This document shows positions 7,456-15,638 of a stretch of 47,107 bases of DNA, piece after piece; the first letter of the stretch is position 1, and each line of letters starts with the position of its first letter. The notes beneath the pieces are model-generated. The model did no database searches. It was not told the origin of the DNA and was given only the letters and a program-made list of their open reading frames with translations. The stretch spans positions 1-47,107 of the forward strand of contig JAANWZ010000088.1 in NCBI GenBank assembly GCA_018263585.1, in the 5' to 3' direction. The translations under genes were made by a program, and so were the position numbers. The stretch is from Calditrichota bacterium. Lineage in GTDB: Bacteria > Electryoneota > Electryoneia > Electryoneales > Electryoneaceae.

Positions 7456-9126
7456 ATGCGTTACTCACACCCTGTCACCGCCCCGCGCGGCACGGAGAGG
7501 ACCGCGAAGGGCTGGATTCAGGAAGCGGCGAAACGGATGCTGCTGCACAATCTGCAGCCGGACAACGCCGAGCTGCCGGAGCGGTTGATCGTCTATGGCG
7601 GCCGCGGCAAGGCGGCACGCACCTGGGAGGATGTCAATTGTATCATCCGCGAGCTCGAGCGGCTCGAGAACGACGAGACGCTGCTCGTGCAGTCCGGCCG
7701 TCCGGTGGGCGTGTTCACCACGCACGAGAACGCGCCGCGCGTGCTGATCGCGAACTCGAACCTCGTCCCCCGCTGGGCGACCTGGGAGCACTTCGACGAG
7801 CTCGACAGGAAGGGGCTGATGATGTACGGGCAGATGACCGCGGGCTCGTGGATCTACATCGGCACGCAGGGGATTCTGCAGGGCACGTACGAGACGTTCG
7901 CCGCGCTCGCGCGCAAACACTGGCACGCGGACTCGCTGCGCGGGAAGATCGTGCTCACCGGCGGGCTCGGCGGGATGGGCGGCGCGCAGCCGCTCGCGGT
8001 CACGTTCAACGAGGGCGTCGCGATCTGCGTCGAGGTGGACGAGCACCGGATCGAGCGCCGGCTCGCGCACCGGTACCTCGACACGCGCACCGACGATCTC
8101 GACGAGGCGATCCGGCTCGCGGAGCAGGCGAAGCGCGAGCGAAAACCGCTGTCCATCGGCCTGCTCGGCAACTGCGCGGATGTCGTGCCCGCGATCCTCG
8201 AGCGTGGATACCTCCCGGACATCGTCACCGACCAGACCTCCGCACACGACGAGCTGCACGGGTACGTCCCGCACGGTCTTCCCTACGAGGACGCGCTCGA
8301 GCTGCGCGAATCGGACCCGGCCGAGTACAAGCGGCGCGCGATCGAATCGATGGCGGTGCACTGCCGGGCGATCGTCGAGCTGCAGAACCGCGGCGCGGTC
8401 GCGTTCGACTACGGCAACAACCTGCGCGCGCAGGCGCAGCGGCAGGGGTTCGCGGACGCGTTCGCCTACCCCGGGTTCGTGCCCGCGTACATCCGCGACC
8501 TGTTCTGCGCCGGGAAGGGCCCGTTCCGCTGGTGCGCGATCTCCGGCGATAAACAGGACATCTACACGATCGACGCCGCGATCCGCAACCTGTTCCCGGA
8601 CGACGAACCGCTGCATCGCTGGATCGAGATGGCGCAGGAGAAGGTGCAGTTTCAGGGGCTGCCGTGCCGGATCTGCTGGCTCGGGCAGGGTGACCGCGCG
8701 AAGGCCGGGCTGCTGTTCAACGAGCTCGTGCGCACCGGGAAGGTGAGCGCGCCGGTTGTGATCGGGCGCGATCACCTCGACACCGGGTCCGTCGCGAGCC
8801 CGAACCGTGAGACGGAGGCGATGAAGGACGGGTCGGACGCGGTCGCCGACTGGCCGGTGCTGAACGCGTTGCTGAACACCGCGTCCGGCGCGAGCTGGGT
8901 TTCGTATCACCACGGCGGCGGGGTCGGGATCGGCTACGCGCTGCACGCCGGGCAGGTGATCGTCGCCGACGGTTCACCCGCCGCGGCGTCGCGACTGCTG
9001 CGCGTGCTCACGAACGATCCGGGTTCCGGGATCGTCCGCCACGCCGACGCCGGCTACGAACTCGCCCGAGAGACCGCGCGCACGCACGGGCTCCGCATCC
9101 CGCGCGACGAGCCGCTGGAGGAATAA
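7456..9126 (+). CDS. hutU: Urocanate hydratase
   Basis: Urocanase, 556 residues, the second step of histidine degradation, converting urocanate to imidazolonepropionate with a tightly bound NAD+. Visible features are the NAD-binding [13 protein letters not shown] around residue 172, [29 protein letters not shown], the catalytic-region [33 protein letters not shown] and the C-terminal [22 protein letters not shown]. Length is normal. The start at 7456 follows a GGGAGA site; the frame is open upstream without homology. hutH and hutI are not adjacent, so the pathway is either dispersed or incomplete. Confidence 0.97.
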   Translation: MRYSHPVTAPRGTERTAKGWIQEAAKRMLLHNLQPDNAELPERLIVYGGRGKAARTWEDVNCIIRELERLENDETLLVQSGRPVGVFTTHENAPRVLIANSNLVPRWATWEHFDELDRKGLMMYGQMTAGSWIYIGTQGILQGTYETFAALARKHWHADSLRGKIVLTGGLGGMGGAQPLAVTFNEGVAICVEVDEHRIERRLAHRYLDTRTDDLDEAIRLAEQAKRERKPLSIGLLGNCADVVPAILERGYLPDIVTDQTSAHDELHGYVPHGLPYEDALELRESDPAEYKRRAIESMAVHCRAIVELQNRGAVAFDYGNNLRAQAQRQGFADAFAYPGFVPAYIRDLFCAGKGPFRWCAISGDKQDIYTIDAAIRNLFPDDEPLHRWIEMAQEKVQFQGLPCRICWLGQGDRAKAGLLFNELVRTGKVSAPVVIGRDHLDTGSVASPNRETEAMKDGSDAVADWPVLNALLNTASGASWVSYHHGGGVGIGYALHAGQVIVADGSPAAASRLLRVLTNDPGSGIVRHADAGYELARETARTHGLRIPRDEPLEE

Positions 9127-9336
9127 TCTACCGCGGAAGACACGGAAAACACGGAAGCCACGGTGTCAGGATGACGGAATAACGAAGACGATGCGACCAC
9201 AGATGACACGGATGATCAAACGACCCCTGCCCTTGACTTTAGTCGAGGATAATCAGACGGTTGCTGAGATGCAGCATCGTCTTCCACAGCAATCGGTATC
9301 AAGGAACGAGAGACGAGGTCACGTCGAGGCGATACG
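9127..9336. repeat. Spacer with one P1 palindrome
   Basis: Contains a P1 palindrome with one mismatch (9231-9248, CCTTGACTTT then AGTCGAGG) followed by the usual GATAATCA tail, in the forward orientation. An A-rich microrepeat ACACGGAAAACACGGAAG lies near 9140. No gene is seen. Confidence 0.7.
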
Positions 9337-9822
9337 ATGAACCGAGCGACTCCTCCACCGCCGCCGGGAGCGGTGCCGCCGGGCACGGCGCAGGGTGACG
9401 GGCTGAAGATCGCGACGCGCACGCTGCCGGTCGGCACCGACGGGAACGGGCACATGATCGACCTGAGCGCGGACGCGTCCCGGCTGCTGAAAAGCGTCGG
9501 GATGAGCGAGGGCCAGGTCACGTTGTTCGTTCCCGGCTCCACGGCTGCGGTTACGACCATCGAGTTCGAGCAGGGCTTGAAGCAGGACCTGCCCGCCGCG
9601 ATGGAACGTGTCGCGCCGGTCGACGAAACCTACCGGCACAACGAAGCATGGCATGACGGCAACGGGCACAGCCACGTGCGCGCCTCGCTGATGGGTCCGT
9701 CGCTGGTCGTCCCGTTCACCGGCGGCCGGCTGATGCTCGGCACCTGGCAGCAGATCGTGCTCTGCGACTGGGACAACCGCCCGCGCAATCGCGAAGTGAT
9801 CCTCCAGTTCATCGGCAAGTGA
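9337..9822 (+). CDS. YjbQ/UPF0047 family protein
   Basis: Small cytoplasmic protein of the YjbQ (UPF0047) family, 161 residues; members have been reported to have weak thiamine-phosphate synthase activity, but the physiological role is uncertain. The family core is clear: FVPGSTAAVTTIE, then EAWHDGNGHSHVRASLMGPS with its histidines, VPFTGGRLMLGTWQQI and DWDNRPRNREVILQFIG at the end. The first about 22 residues (proline- and glycine-rich) are an extension beyond the usual family start, so a later start is possible, though the ATG at 9337 has a GAGG upstream. It stands alone, with repeat-filled gaps on both sides. Confidence 0.9.
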   Translation: MNRATPPPPPGAVPPGTAQGDGLKIATRTLPVGTDGNGHMIDLSADASRLLKSVGMSEGQVTLFVPGSTAAVTTIEFEQGLKQDLPAAMERVAPVDETYRHNEAWHDGNGHSHVRASLMGPSLVVPFTGGRLMLGTWQQIVLCDWDNRPRNREVILQFIGK

Positions 9823-10000
9823 CGCGACACGCCGGGTCGGATCAGTGAATCCGGCAAGTTCCGCGGGCGGTCAACCTTGACTGAAGTCAAGGGCAAGGAT
9901 GCCTGGGACCGTCCCTTGCCCCGACTTCAGTCCTGTCTCTTACCCACATCTCTCCAGAACACGCATCACGGTTTGGTTCCGGGGGTGTGAAGATGGGTCT
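9823..10000. repeat. Spacer with reversed P1 palindrome
   Basis: A P1 palindrome in reverse orientation (CCTTGACTGAAGTCAAGG, 9875-9892) is preceded by GCGGTCAA, as is the next reverse copy at 10352. Nothing else is recognised in this stretch, and no coding region is supported. Confidence 0.7.
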
Positions 10001-10105
10001 GTGGATGCGGTTTCGACCACGGTAGATGGGGTTTCGACCCCCTTGGATGGGGTTTCGACCCAGTTGGATGGGGTTTCGACCCCGGTGGATGCGGTTTCGA
10101 CCCCG
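10001..10105 (+). repeat. 21-bp tandem repeat, five units, each a TTCG-loop hairpin
   Basis: Five consecutive 21-base units start at 10001, 10022, 10043, 10064 and 10085, of the form KTGGATGSGGTTTCGACCMCS. Each contains a small hairpin, GGGGT-TTCG-ACCCC in the best units. The unit length is a multiple of three, so the array stays open in several frames and produces misleading open frames that encode seven-residue repeats (for example VDGVSTP). No spacer variation is present, so it is not a CRISPR array. Confidence 0.9.
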
Positions 10106-10120
10106 GCAGGGGTCGCACGT

Positions 10121-10400
10121 GAATAGCCCCGGGCGTCAGCCCGGGGAACCACCGACGCCACCTACACGAACCCCGAAGGGGTGGCACATTATTGTTATTA
10201 TTGAAGATATCTGTCCCCCTGCGGGGTTGACGGAAAACGTATCGGGGGACGGTCGGGGGCGGCGCCCATCCCGGGGCTTACGCCCCGCGCTATGCAGATG
10301 TCGCCGCTTCGCGGCTGAATCACTGATGGGCAAGAGACAACAGGCGGTCAACCTTGACTGAAGTCAAGGGCAACGGTGGTGGGTGCCGGCGCAGCTCTCA
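10121..10400. repeat. Run of different hairpins between yjbQ-like gene and mfd, ending in P1
   Basis: A dense series of short palindromes: CCCCGGGC/GCCCGGGG around GTCA (10127-10146), CCCCGAAGGGG (10171-10181), CGGGGC/GCCCCG around TTAC (about 10273-10288), and GCCGC/GCGGC around TTC (10303-10315), then a reversed P1 (10352-10369). The order and phrases look like REP-type sequence rather than the P2-P6 set. The stretch from about 10185 to 10205 is unusually AT-rich (ATTATTGTTATTATTGAAG). No gene is seen up to mfd. Confidence 0.75.
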
Positions 10401-10552
10401 GGACTGAGGGCCGGTCAGTTGCCGCGGCCCGCAGCCGCGCCGGTGGTCTCCGCCGTGTCCGCCGCGGCGCACCCGGGGCTTTGATAAACGAGTTGAGATC
10501 CATACTCTTTCCCGCGTCTCAGCCGGCACGGAAGCCGGCCGCGGGATGAAAT

Positions 10553-13500
10553 ATGACGGACCACGAACTGCCGACACGGGCGGCGACGCTGCCCGACCTG
10601 CTCGAGCAGGCTGGGAGTGCGCCGGCGATGCTCGAACTGCACCGGAGGCTCACCGCGGAGTCTCCAGGGACGGCGGAGTTCGCCCGCGCGGCGGGGTCGC
10701 TGCCGGCGATCGTCGCAGCGACCGTGATCCACAAGCTGCGCCGCCCGGTGCTCTATGTCGCGCCGGAGATGCGTCACGCGGAACGTGTCCGTGACGATCT
10801 GCGCGCGTTCGCCGGCGAAGAGCGCGCCGTGCTCCTCCCCCCCGATTTCGCAATCCCGTACGATCCGCTCCACCAGAACCACCGGTTCGACGAGCGCGCG
10901 GGCGCGTTCGAACGCCTGATCGCGCGCGAGTTCGACGCGTTGATTGTCGTCCCGCCGAGCCTCGTCGAGCGATACACCCCGCTCGACCGTCACGAGCACC
11001 GGCTCGTGCGCATCTCCGAAGGCGATCAGATCGACCGCGAGGCGCTCGCGCTCGTGCTCGCGGAGTCCGGGATGCGCCGGGAGATCCGTGTCGAGGACCC
11101 GGGCGGGTTCGCGATCCGCGGGTCGGTGATCGACATTTTCCCGCCTTCCGCGGAGACGCCGGTCCGGCTCGAGCTGTGGGGCGATGAGATCACGGAGCTG
11201 CGCGAGTTCGACCCGGCGAGCCAGCGTTCGCTCGCGCGGCATGACGAGCTCCTGTTCTACGCGGGCGAGCGCGCGAACGGGCGCGGCCGGGCGGGGATCT
11301 GGCAGCTCGTGCCGCGCGACACCGTGGTCCTGATCGACGACTCCGCCGCGCTCGCGGCCGCGCTCGAACGTCATTGGGAGGAAATCGAGTACCAGTACGA
11401 GCGGCGGAAGGAACTGGAGATCGACCGGAAGACGCGCGAGCCGGACACGTTGTACCACCGCCCGGAGGCCGTGTTCGCGGGGCTCGCGCTGCGTTCGCAG
11501 CTGATTCACCGCGGCGCGGGCGCGCCGGCCGCGGGAGCGGTCAACTTCGGCGCGGTCAGCCATGAGTCGTTCCTCGGCGACCTCGACCGGGTCGCGAGCT
11601 TCCTGCGCGCAGAGCACGAGCGCCGGATCACTCCGTTCATTCTCTGCGACCACGAGCGCCAGGTGGACCGGATCGCGGACATGCTCGAGGAGCACGGCGG
11701 GCTCGACGCGTCCGCGCGGCTCGGAGTCGCGCCGATCCACGCCGGGTTCACATGGCCGGACGCGCACATCGCCGTGCTCACCGACCACGAGATCTTCGGC
11801 CGGCACAAGCGCACGAGCCCGTTCCGCCGCCGGCGCCGCCGTGTCGATCCGACCGCGTACGAGGAGCTGAAACGCGGCGATTACGTCGTGCACGAGGAGT
11901 TCGGGATCGGCCGTTACCTCGGCCCGACAACGATCCGTGTCCGCGACACCGAACAGGAGGTGCTGCAGGTCGAGTACCGCGACGGGGTGAAGGTCTATGT
12001 CCGCCTCGACCAGTTCGCGCGGCTGCAGAAGTACCGCGGCACGGAGGGCGAGCAGCCGAAGTTGTCGAAGATCGGCTCCGGCGAATGGCAGCGCAGCCGG
12101 CGGAAGACGAAGGCGGCGGTGGAGAAACTCGCGAAGGAGATCCTCGAGATCTACGCGCAGCGCCAGCTCCACGGCGGCACCGCGTTCCGCGAAGACACGC
12201 CGTGGCAACGCGAACTGGAAGCCGCATTCGAGTTCGAGGACACCCCCGACCAGGCGCTCGCCGCCGACGAGGTGAAGCAGGACCTGGAGCGGCCGCTCGC
12301 GATGGACCGGCTGCTGGTCGGCGATGTCGGCTTCGGCAAGACCGAGGTCGCTGTCCGCGCCGCGTTCAAGGCGATCCAGGATTCGAAGCAGGTCGCGGTA
12401 CTCGTGCCGACGACGATCCTCGCGCAGCAGCACTTCGCGACGTTCTCCGAGCGACTGCGGCGCTACCCGCTCCGCATCGAAGTGCTGAGCCGGTTCCGTT
12501 CGCAGAAGGAGCGCCGCGAGGTCGTCGAGGGACTCGCGAACGGCGATGTCGATCTCGTGATCGGCACGCACCGTCTGCTCAGCAGGGACGTCAGGTTCAA
12601 GGATCTCGGCCTGCTTGTCGTGGACGAGGAACACCGGTTCGGGGTGAAGAGCAAAGAGGCGATCCGCCGCCTGCGCGCGACGGTTGACGTGCTCTCGATG
12701 TCGGCGACGCCGATCCCGCGCACGCTGCACATGGCGCTCTCCGGCGCGCGCGACATGTCGATGATCTCTACCCCCCCGCAGGACCGTCTCCCGATCGAAA
12801 CCGAGATCGTGCCCTACGACGAGCGCGTGATCAGGGAAGCGATCCTGCGCGAGGTCGCACGCGGCGGGCAGGTTTATTTCGTGCACAACCGCGTCGAAAC
12901 GATCGAGAACGCGCGCGCGAAGCTGCAGCGGATGCTCCCGCACGTGAAGATCGCCGTCGCGCACGGGCAGATGAAGGAGAGCGAGCTCGCGGACGTGATG
13001 GAGGGTTTCCTACACGAGAAATACCAGGTGCTCGTGTGCACGATGATCATCGAGTCCGGGCTCGACATTTCGAACGTGAACACGCTGCTTGTGGACCGCG
13101 CGGACCGGTTCGGACTCGCGCAACTGTACCAGCTCCGCGGGCGGATCGGGCGCAGCCACCGGCAGGCCTACGCGTACCTGCTCACCCCGCCACGGATGCT
13201 GCTGCAGCGGGACGCTAAACGCCGGCTCGAGACGATCGCGGAGCATACGCGGCTCGGCTCCGGGTTCCAGATCGCGATGCGCGACCTCGAAATCCGCGGC
13301 GCGGGCAATCTGCTCGGCCCCGAACAGAGCGGGCACATCAACGCGGTCGGGTTCGAGATGTACTCGCAGATGCTCGCGAACGCGGTGCGCGAGCTGAGCG
13401 AAGAAGGGGTCGCGGAGCTGCCGGAGAAACCGGCGCCGGCCGTTGATGCGCGCGATGTCAGGGTCGATGTCGCGCTCGACGCGATGCTGCCGGCGGCGTA

Positions 13501-13924
13501 CGTTCCCGACGCGCCGGAACGGGTCGATTTCTACCGCAGGATCAGCCGCGCACAGACGCCCGGAGACGTGGACGAGCTGCGAACAGAATTGCGCGACCGC
13601 TACGGGGCGCTGCCGGACGAGGCGGTCAACCTGCTGCGGATCGTGAAAACCCAGGCGCTCGCCGCACCGGCAGGAGTCGCGAAGATCGACCTCCACGAGA
13701 CCGTCTGCTTCCTCACCTTCCGCAAGGACTGGGGAAAGGACGATTTTGCGGGGCGGGTCTCAGTGCTGGTCGCGAGCACGCAGGACCAGCCGATCGAGCT
13801 CAAGGGCGCCGGCTCGCTCGCGCTCCGGCTCGACCTCGCCGAGTGCGACAATTGGGACGAGCGCTGGCGGAGCGTGCACGATCTGCTCGCGACGCTCCCG
13901 GTCGAGGAATTGGCGGCGAAGTAA
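10553..13924 (+). CDS. mfd: Transcription-repair coupling factor Mfd
   Basis: ATP-dependent translocase, 1123 residues, that dislodges RNA polymerase stalled at DNA damage and recruits UvrA. The N-terminal UvrB-like module is visible (LYVAPEMRHAERV, LLPPDFAIPYDPLHQ, RGSVIDIFPPS). The CarD-like RNA polymerase-interacting domain starts near residue 441 (RGDYVVHEEFGIGRYLG, ending in KYRG). The motor has Walker A VGDVGFGKTEVA near 588, motif II DEEH in VVDEEHRFGVKSKEAI near 691, SATPIPRTL, and QLRGRIGRSHRQAYAYL. A TRCF C-terminal domain follows (DVALDAMLPAAYVPDAPERVDFYRR region). Length is typical. The ATG at 10553 follows GGGATGAA. Confidence 0.98.
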   Translation: MTDHELPTRAATLPDLLEQAGSAPAMLELHRRLTAESPGTAEFARAAGSLPAIVAATVIHKLRRPVLYVAPEMRHAERVRDDLRAFAGEERAVLLPPDFAIPYDPLHQNHRFDERAGAFERLIAREFDALIVVPPSLVERYTPLDRHEHRLVRISEGDQIDREALALVLAESGMRREIRVEDPGGFAIRGSVIDIFPPSAETPVRLELWGDEITELREFDPASQRSLARHDELLFYAGERANGRGRAGIWQLVPRDTVVLIDDSAALAAALERHWEEIEYQYERRKELEIDRKTREPDTLYHRPEAVFAGLALRSQLIHRGAGAPAAGAVNFGAVSHESFLGDLDRVASFLRAEHERRITPFILCDHERQVDRIADMLEEHGGLDASARLGVAPIHAGFTWPDAHIAVLTDHEIFGRHKRTSPFRRRRRRVDPTAYEELKRGDYVVHEEFGIGRYLGPTTIRVRDTEQEVLQVEYRDGVKVYVRLDQFARLQKYRGTEGEQPKLSKIGSGEWQRSRRKTKAAVEKLAKEILEIYAQRQLHGGTAFREDTPWQRELEAAFEFEDTPDQALAADEVKQDLERPLAMDRLLVGDVGFGKTEVAVRAAFKAIQDSKQVAVLVPTTILAQQHFATFSERLRRYPLRIEVLSRFRSQKERREVVEGLANGDVDLVIGTHRLLSRDVRFKDLGLLVVDEEHRFGVKSKEAIRRLRATVDVLSMSATPIPRTLHMALSGARDMSMISTPPQDRLPIETEIVPYDERVIREAILREVARGGQVYFVHNRVETIENARAKLQRMLPHVKIAVAHGQMKESELADVMEGFLHEKYQVLVCTMIIESGLDISNVNTLLVDRADRFGLAQLYQLRGRIGRSHRQAYAYLLTPPRMLLQRDAKRRLETIAEHTRLGSGFQIAMRDLEIRGAGNLLGPEQSGHINAVGFEMYSQMLANAVRELSEEGVAELPEKPAPAVDARDVRVDVALDAMLPAAYVPDAPERVDFYRRISRAQTPGDVDELRTELRDRYGALPDEAVNLLRIVKTQALAAPAGVAKIDLHETVCFLTFRKDWGKDDFAGRVSVLVASTQDQPIELKGAGSLALRLDLAECDNWDERWRSVHDLLATLPVEELAAK

Positions 13925-14148
13925 GCCCTCGGTCGCCTGCAACGGCGTGATCGCGTGTACCGGCCGTGCGGGCTTGTCCGCGCGGGTGATAACACCGGTG
14001 CATGAACCCTGCGACATCGCACACAGACGCGCTGTCACAGGGGCACAAAAGAGTACCGGCCGTGCGGGCTTGCCCGCGCGGGTGATCCAGGGGTAATGAA
14101 CGCAGCCGCCTCGAAACCGCGGTTGCGAGCAACCGCGGGCCTGTGGGA
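13925..14148. repeat. P5 composite and P2 repeat cluster after mfd
   Basis: A second copy of the P5-spacer-P5 block seen at the left edge occupies 13957-14093, including the CCCTGCGACATCGC and CTGTCACAGGGGCAC spacer. A perfect P2 palindrome follows at 14117-14138 with its GCCTGT tail, directly abutting the M1 element at 14149. No gene is seen. Confidence 0.88.
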
Positions 14149-14307
14149 GTGTCATCCTGAACAAGCGCGGCGTTTGTTTGCCGCGCGCCGTGAAGGATCT
14201 ACGCGGTACACCACCCGGCGGTTGTTCCATATACACGATGGGTGGTTCTTTCTGGTAGATCCTTCACCCCCTGCACACACTGACGTGCAGGGGGTTCAGG
14301 ATGACAC
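14149..14307. mobile_element. M1 inverted-repeat element, copy 1 (159 bp)
   Basis: Ends in the inverted pair GTGTCATCCTGAAC and TTCAGGATGACAC. Inside each end is a hairpin: GCGCGGC/GCCGCGC near the left, and CCCCCTGCA/TGCAGGGGG near the right. Paired GAAGGATCTAC and AGATCCTTC lie further in. There is no coding capacity, so it is a MITE-like non-autonomous element. Close copies are at 27831-27994 and 45433-45590. The element end overlaps an ATG that lengthens the next open frame, but the real start of that gene is probably 14379. Confidence 0.85.
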
Positions 14308-14378
14308 GGGGGTCGCATAAACAGACGCACGTCAAACGCTACAAGAAAGCGCCGTGGAGAACAGCGGCGACAGACCGG

Positions 14379-15224
14379 ATGATGCGCAATTCGGCACAGA
14401 AGCGAACGTCGCGGACTTCCGCGCTGAGCGGACTGATTCTCGCCGCGGCGGGCTTGTTCGTCATGCTCGCGCTCGCCGGCTGCGGTGGCAACGGCGGCGG
14501 CGGGCCGAGCGGCGAGAGCGGGCTGATCGGAATCTACAGCGGAGCAGGCGCGTGGCCGGACTTCGCCGGCGCGGTTGACGCCGCGCTCGATACGCTCGGC
14601 CGTGACACGGAGTTCTTCACCGAAGCGGACGCGCAGTCCGGGCTGTCGAGCTACGCGCTGATCGTGTTCCCCGGCGGCGACCCGCTCGCGATGGTGGGCG
14701 CGCTCGGGTTCACCGGCCGCGAGAACGTCCGGCTCGCGGTGGGGAACGGCGCCGGGTACATCGGGCTCGGCGGCGGCGCTTACCTCGCCGCGGACACGCT
14801 CGTCTATGACGGCTCCGGTTCGACGAACGTGAAGCCGTTCGCCCTGTTCGAAGGGTCGGCGTTCGGGCCGATCACGTCCATCGCCCCCGCCGGCTCGTAC
14901 GCGCAGACGCTCGTCGATGTGCTCGACACGCGGTTCGACCCGGAGCTGACCGGCTCATTCCAGAGCCTGTACCGCGGCGGGCCGGAGTGGCTGATCGAGG
15001 CCGGCAGCTACACGTCGATCGCGCGCTACACGCAGACCGGCAACACGGCGGGCGTGACCTTCGAGCACGGCCTCGGCCGGGTCGCGCTGCTCTCATTCCA
15101 CCCGGAGATCGAAGAGGGCGACGACCGTGACGAGACCACGTTCGGCGACGACCTCGACGATCCGGACTCCGAGTGGTTCCTGCTCCGCGCCGTCGCGGAG
15201 TGGTGCCTGCGCGAGGCGTACTGA
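14379..15224 (+). CDS. Lipoprotein with a biotin-protein-ligase-N-like (class I glutaminase-like) fold lacking the Cys
   Basis: Exported lipoprotein of about 281 residues. The signal sequence ends in LALAGC with the lipidated Cys at 35, followed by a glycine-rich linker. The body matches the BPL_N/class I glutamine amidotransferase-like fold: LIGIYSGAGAW, LIVFPGGDP, and NGAGYIGLGGGAYLAAD, where family members usually have the nucleophile in GxCAGAY. Here that position (about 131) is Gly, so the usual Cys chemistry looks impossible. GLGRVALLSFHPE near the C-terminus fits the fold's His-containing strand. I chose the ATG at 14379 over the upstream 14301, which lies in the M1 repeat; 14382 is also possible. 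Function unknown. Confidence 0.72.
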   Translation: MMRNSAQKRTSRTSALSGLILAAAGLFVMLALAGCGGNGGGGPSGESGLIGIYSGAGAWPDFAGAVDAALDTLGRDTEFFTEADAQSGLSSYALIVFPGGDPLAMVGALGFTGRENVRLAVGNGAGYIGLGGGAYLAADTLVYDGSGSTNVKPFALFEGSAFGPITSIAPAGSYAQTLVDVLDTRFDPELTGSFQSLYRGGPEWLIEAGSYTSIARYTQTGNTAGVTFEHGLGRVALLSFHPEIEEGDDRDETTFGDDLDDPDSEWFLLRAVAEWCLREAY

Positions 15225-15304
15225 GCGCGGCGGAGAATGGGGACAATCGCCGGCATCCGGTTATCCCTTCGGCTCAGCCGGGAGCAATATTGGGGGTGGC
15301 GAGC

Positions 15305-15517
15305 GTGTCATTCTGACCGAAGCCCGACGTCGTGTTGTCGGGCGAAGGGAAGTTCATCCTGAACGAAGTGAAGGGAAGGTCCAGGTTCGACAGGGGTAAT
15401 GGGAAGGGGACGCTTGCTTGCAAGCGTCCCCGAAATCAAGAAATAACCGTCGGATAAACTGGACCTTCTTCACGCGCCTTCACGCACACAGACGCGCGAA
15501 GCCGCGTTCAGAATGAC
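15305..15517 (+). mobile_element. M2 inverted-repeat element, copy A, containing a P3 hairpin
   Basis: Begins GTGTCATTCTGACC and ends TTCAGAATGAC. It aligns along its whole length with the reverse complement of 26044-26212: the segments GAAGCCCGACGTC, GTCGGGCGAAGGGAAG, AAGAAATAACC and CTTCTTCAC occur in the same order. Relative to that copy, this one has two insertions: about 23 bases resembling the element's own end (TTCATCCTGAACGAAG, from about 15353) and a perfect P3 hairpin at 15406-15431. There is no coding capacity. The homology also extends about 40 bases to the left of the inverted end (CTCAGCCGGGAGCA). Confidence 0.8.
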
Positions 15518-15577
15518 GAAGCTGCGTTCAGAATGACGAAGCTGCGTTCAGAATGACGAAGCCGCGTTCAGAATGAC
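15498..15577 (+). repeat. Four tandem 20-bp copies of the M2 right end
   Basis: Units of GAAGCYGCGTTCAGAATGAC start at 15498, 15518, 15538 and 15558. The first is the terminal part of M2 copy A, so the array looks like repeated duplication of the element's end. It ends about 60 bases before the start of the M28 peptidase gene. From 15225 to 15304 the gap shows only the M2-associated flank. Confidence 0.9.
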
Positions 15578-15638
15578 GTAATATCAGCCTTTGTTCGATC
15601 TGGTCTATTCGACAGGCCAGCAACCAGGATGCGAACCG

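Noticed and set aside
9899-10126. 75-codon open frame with VDGVST repeats
   Set aside because: It is created by the 21-bp tandem array, whose length is a multiple of three; the opposite strand gives equally open repeats, and there is no ribosome binding site.
10415-12964. 849-codon open frame on the strand opposite mfd
   Set aside because: It is the antisense shadow of a clear mfd gene in GC-rich DNA and shows only low-complexity Arg/Ala/Asp-rich protein without any family motif. The same applies to other long antisense frames, such as 25-1773, 24241-26091 and 40417-42723.
14301-14378. Start at 14301 for the lipoprotein gene
   Set aside because: The ATG lies in the end of the M1 element and would put about 26 charged residues before the signal peptide; 14379 gives a normal lipoprotein signal.
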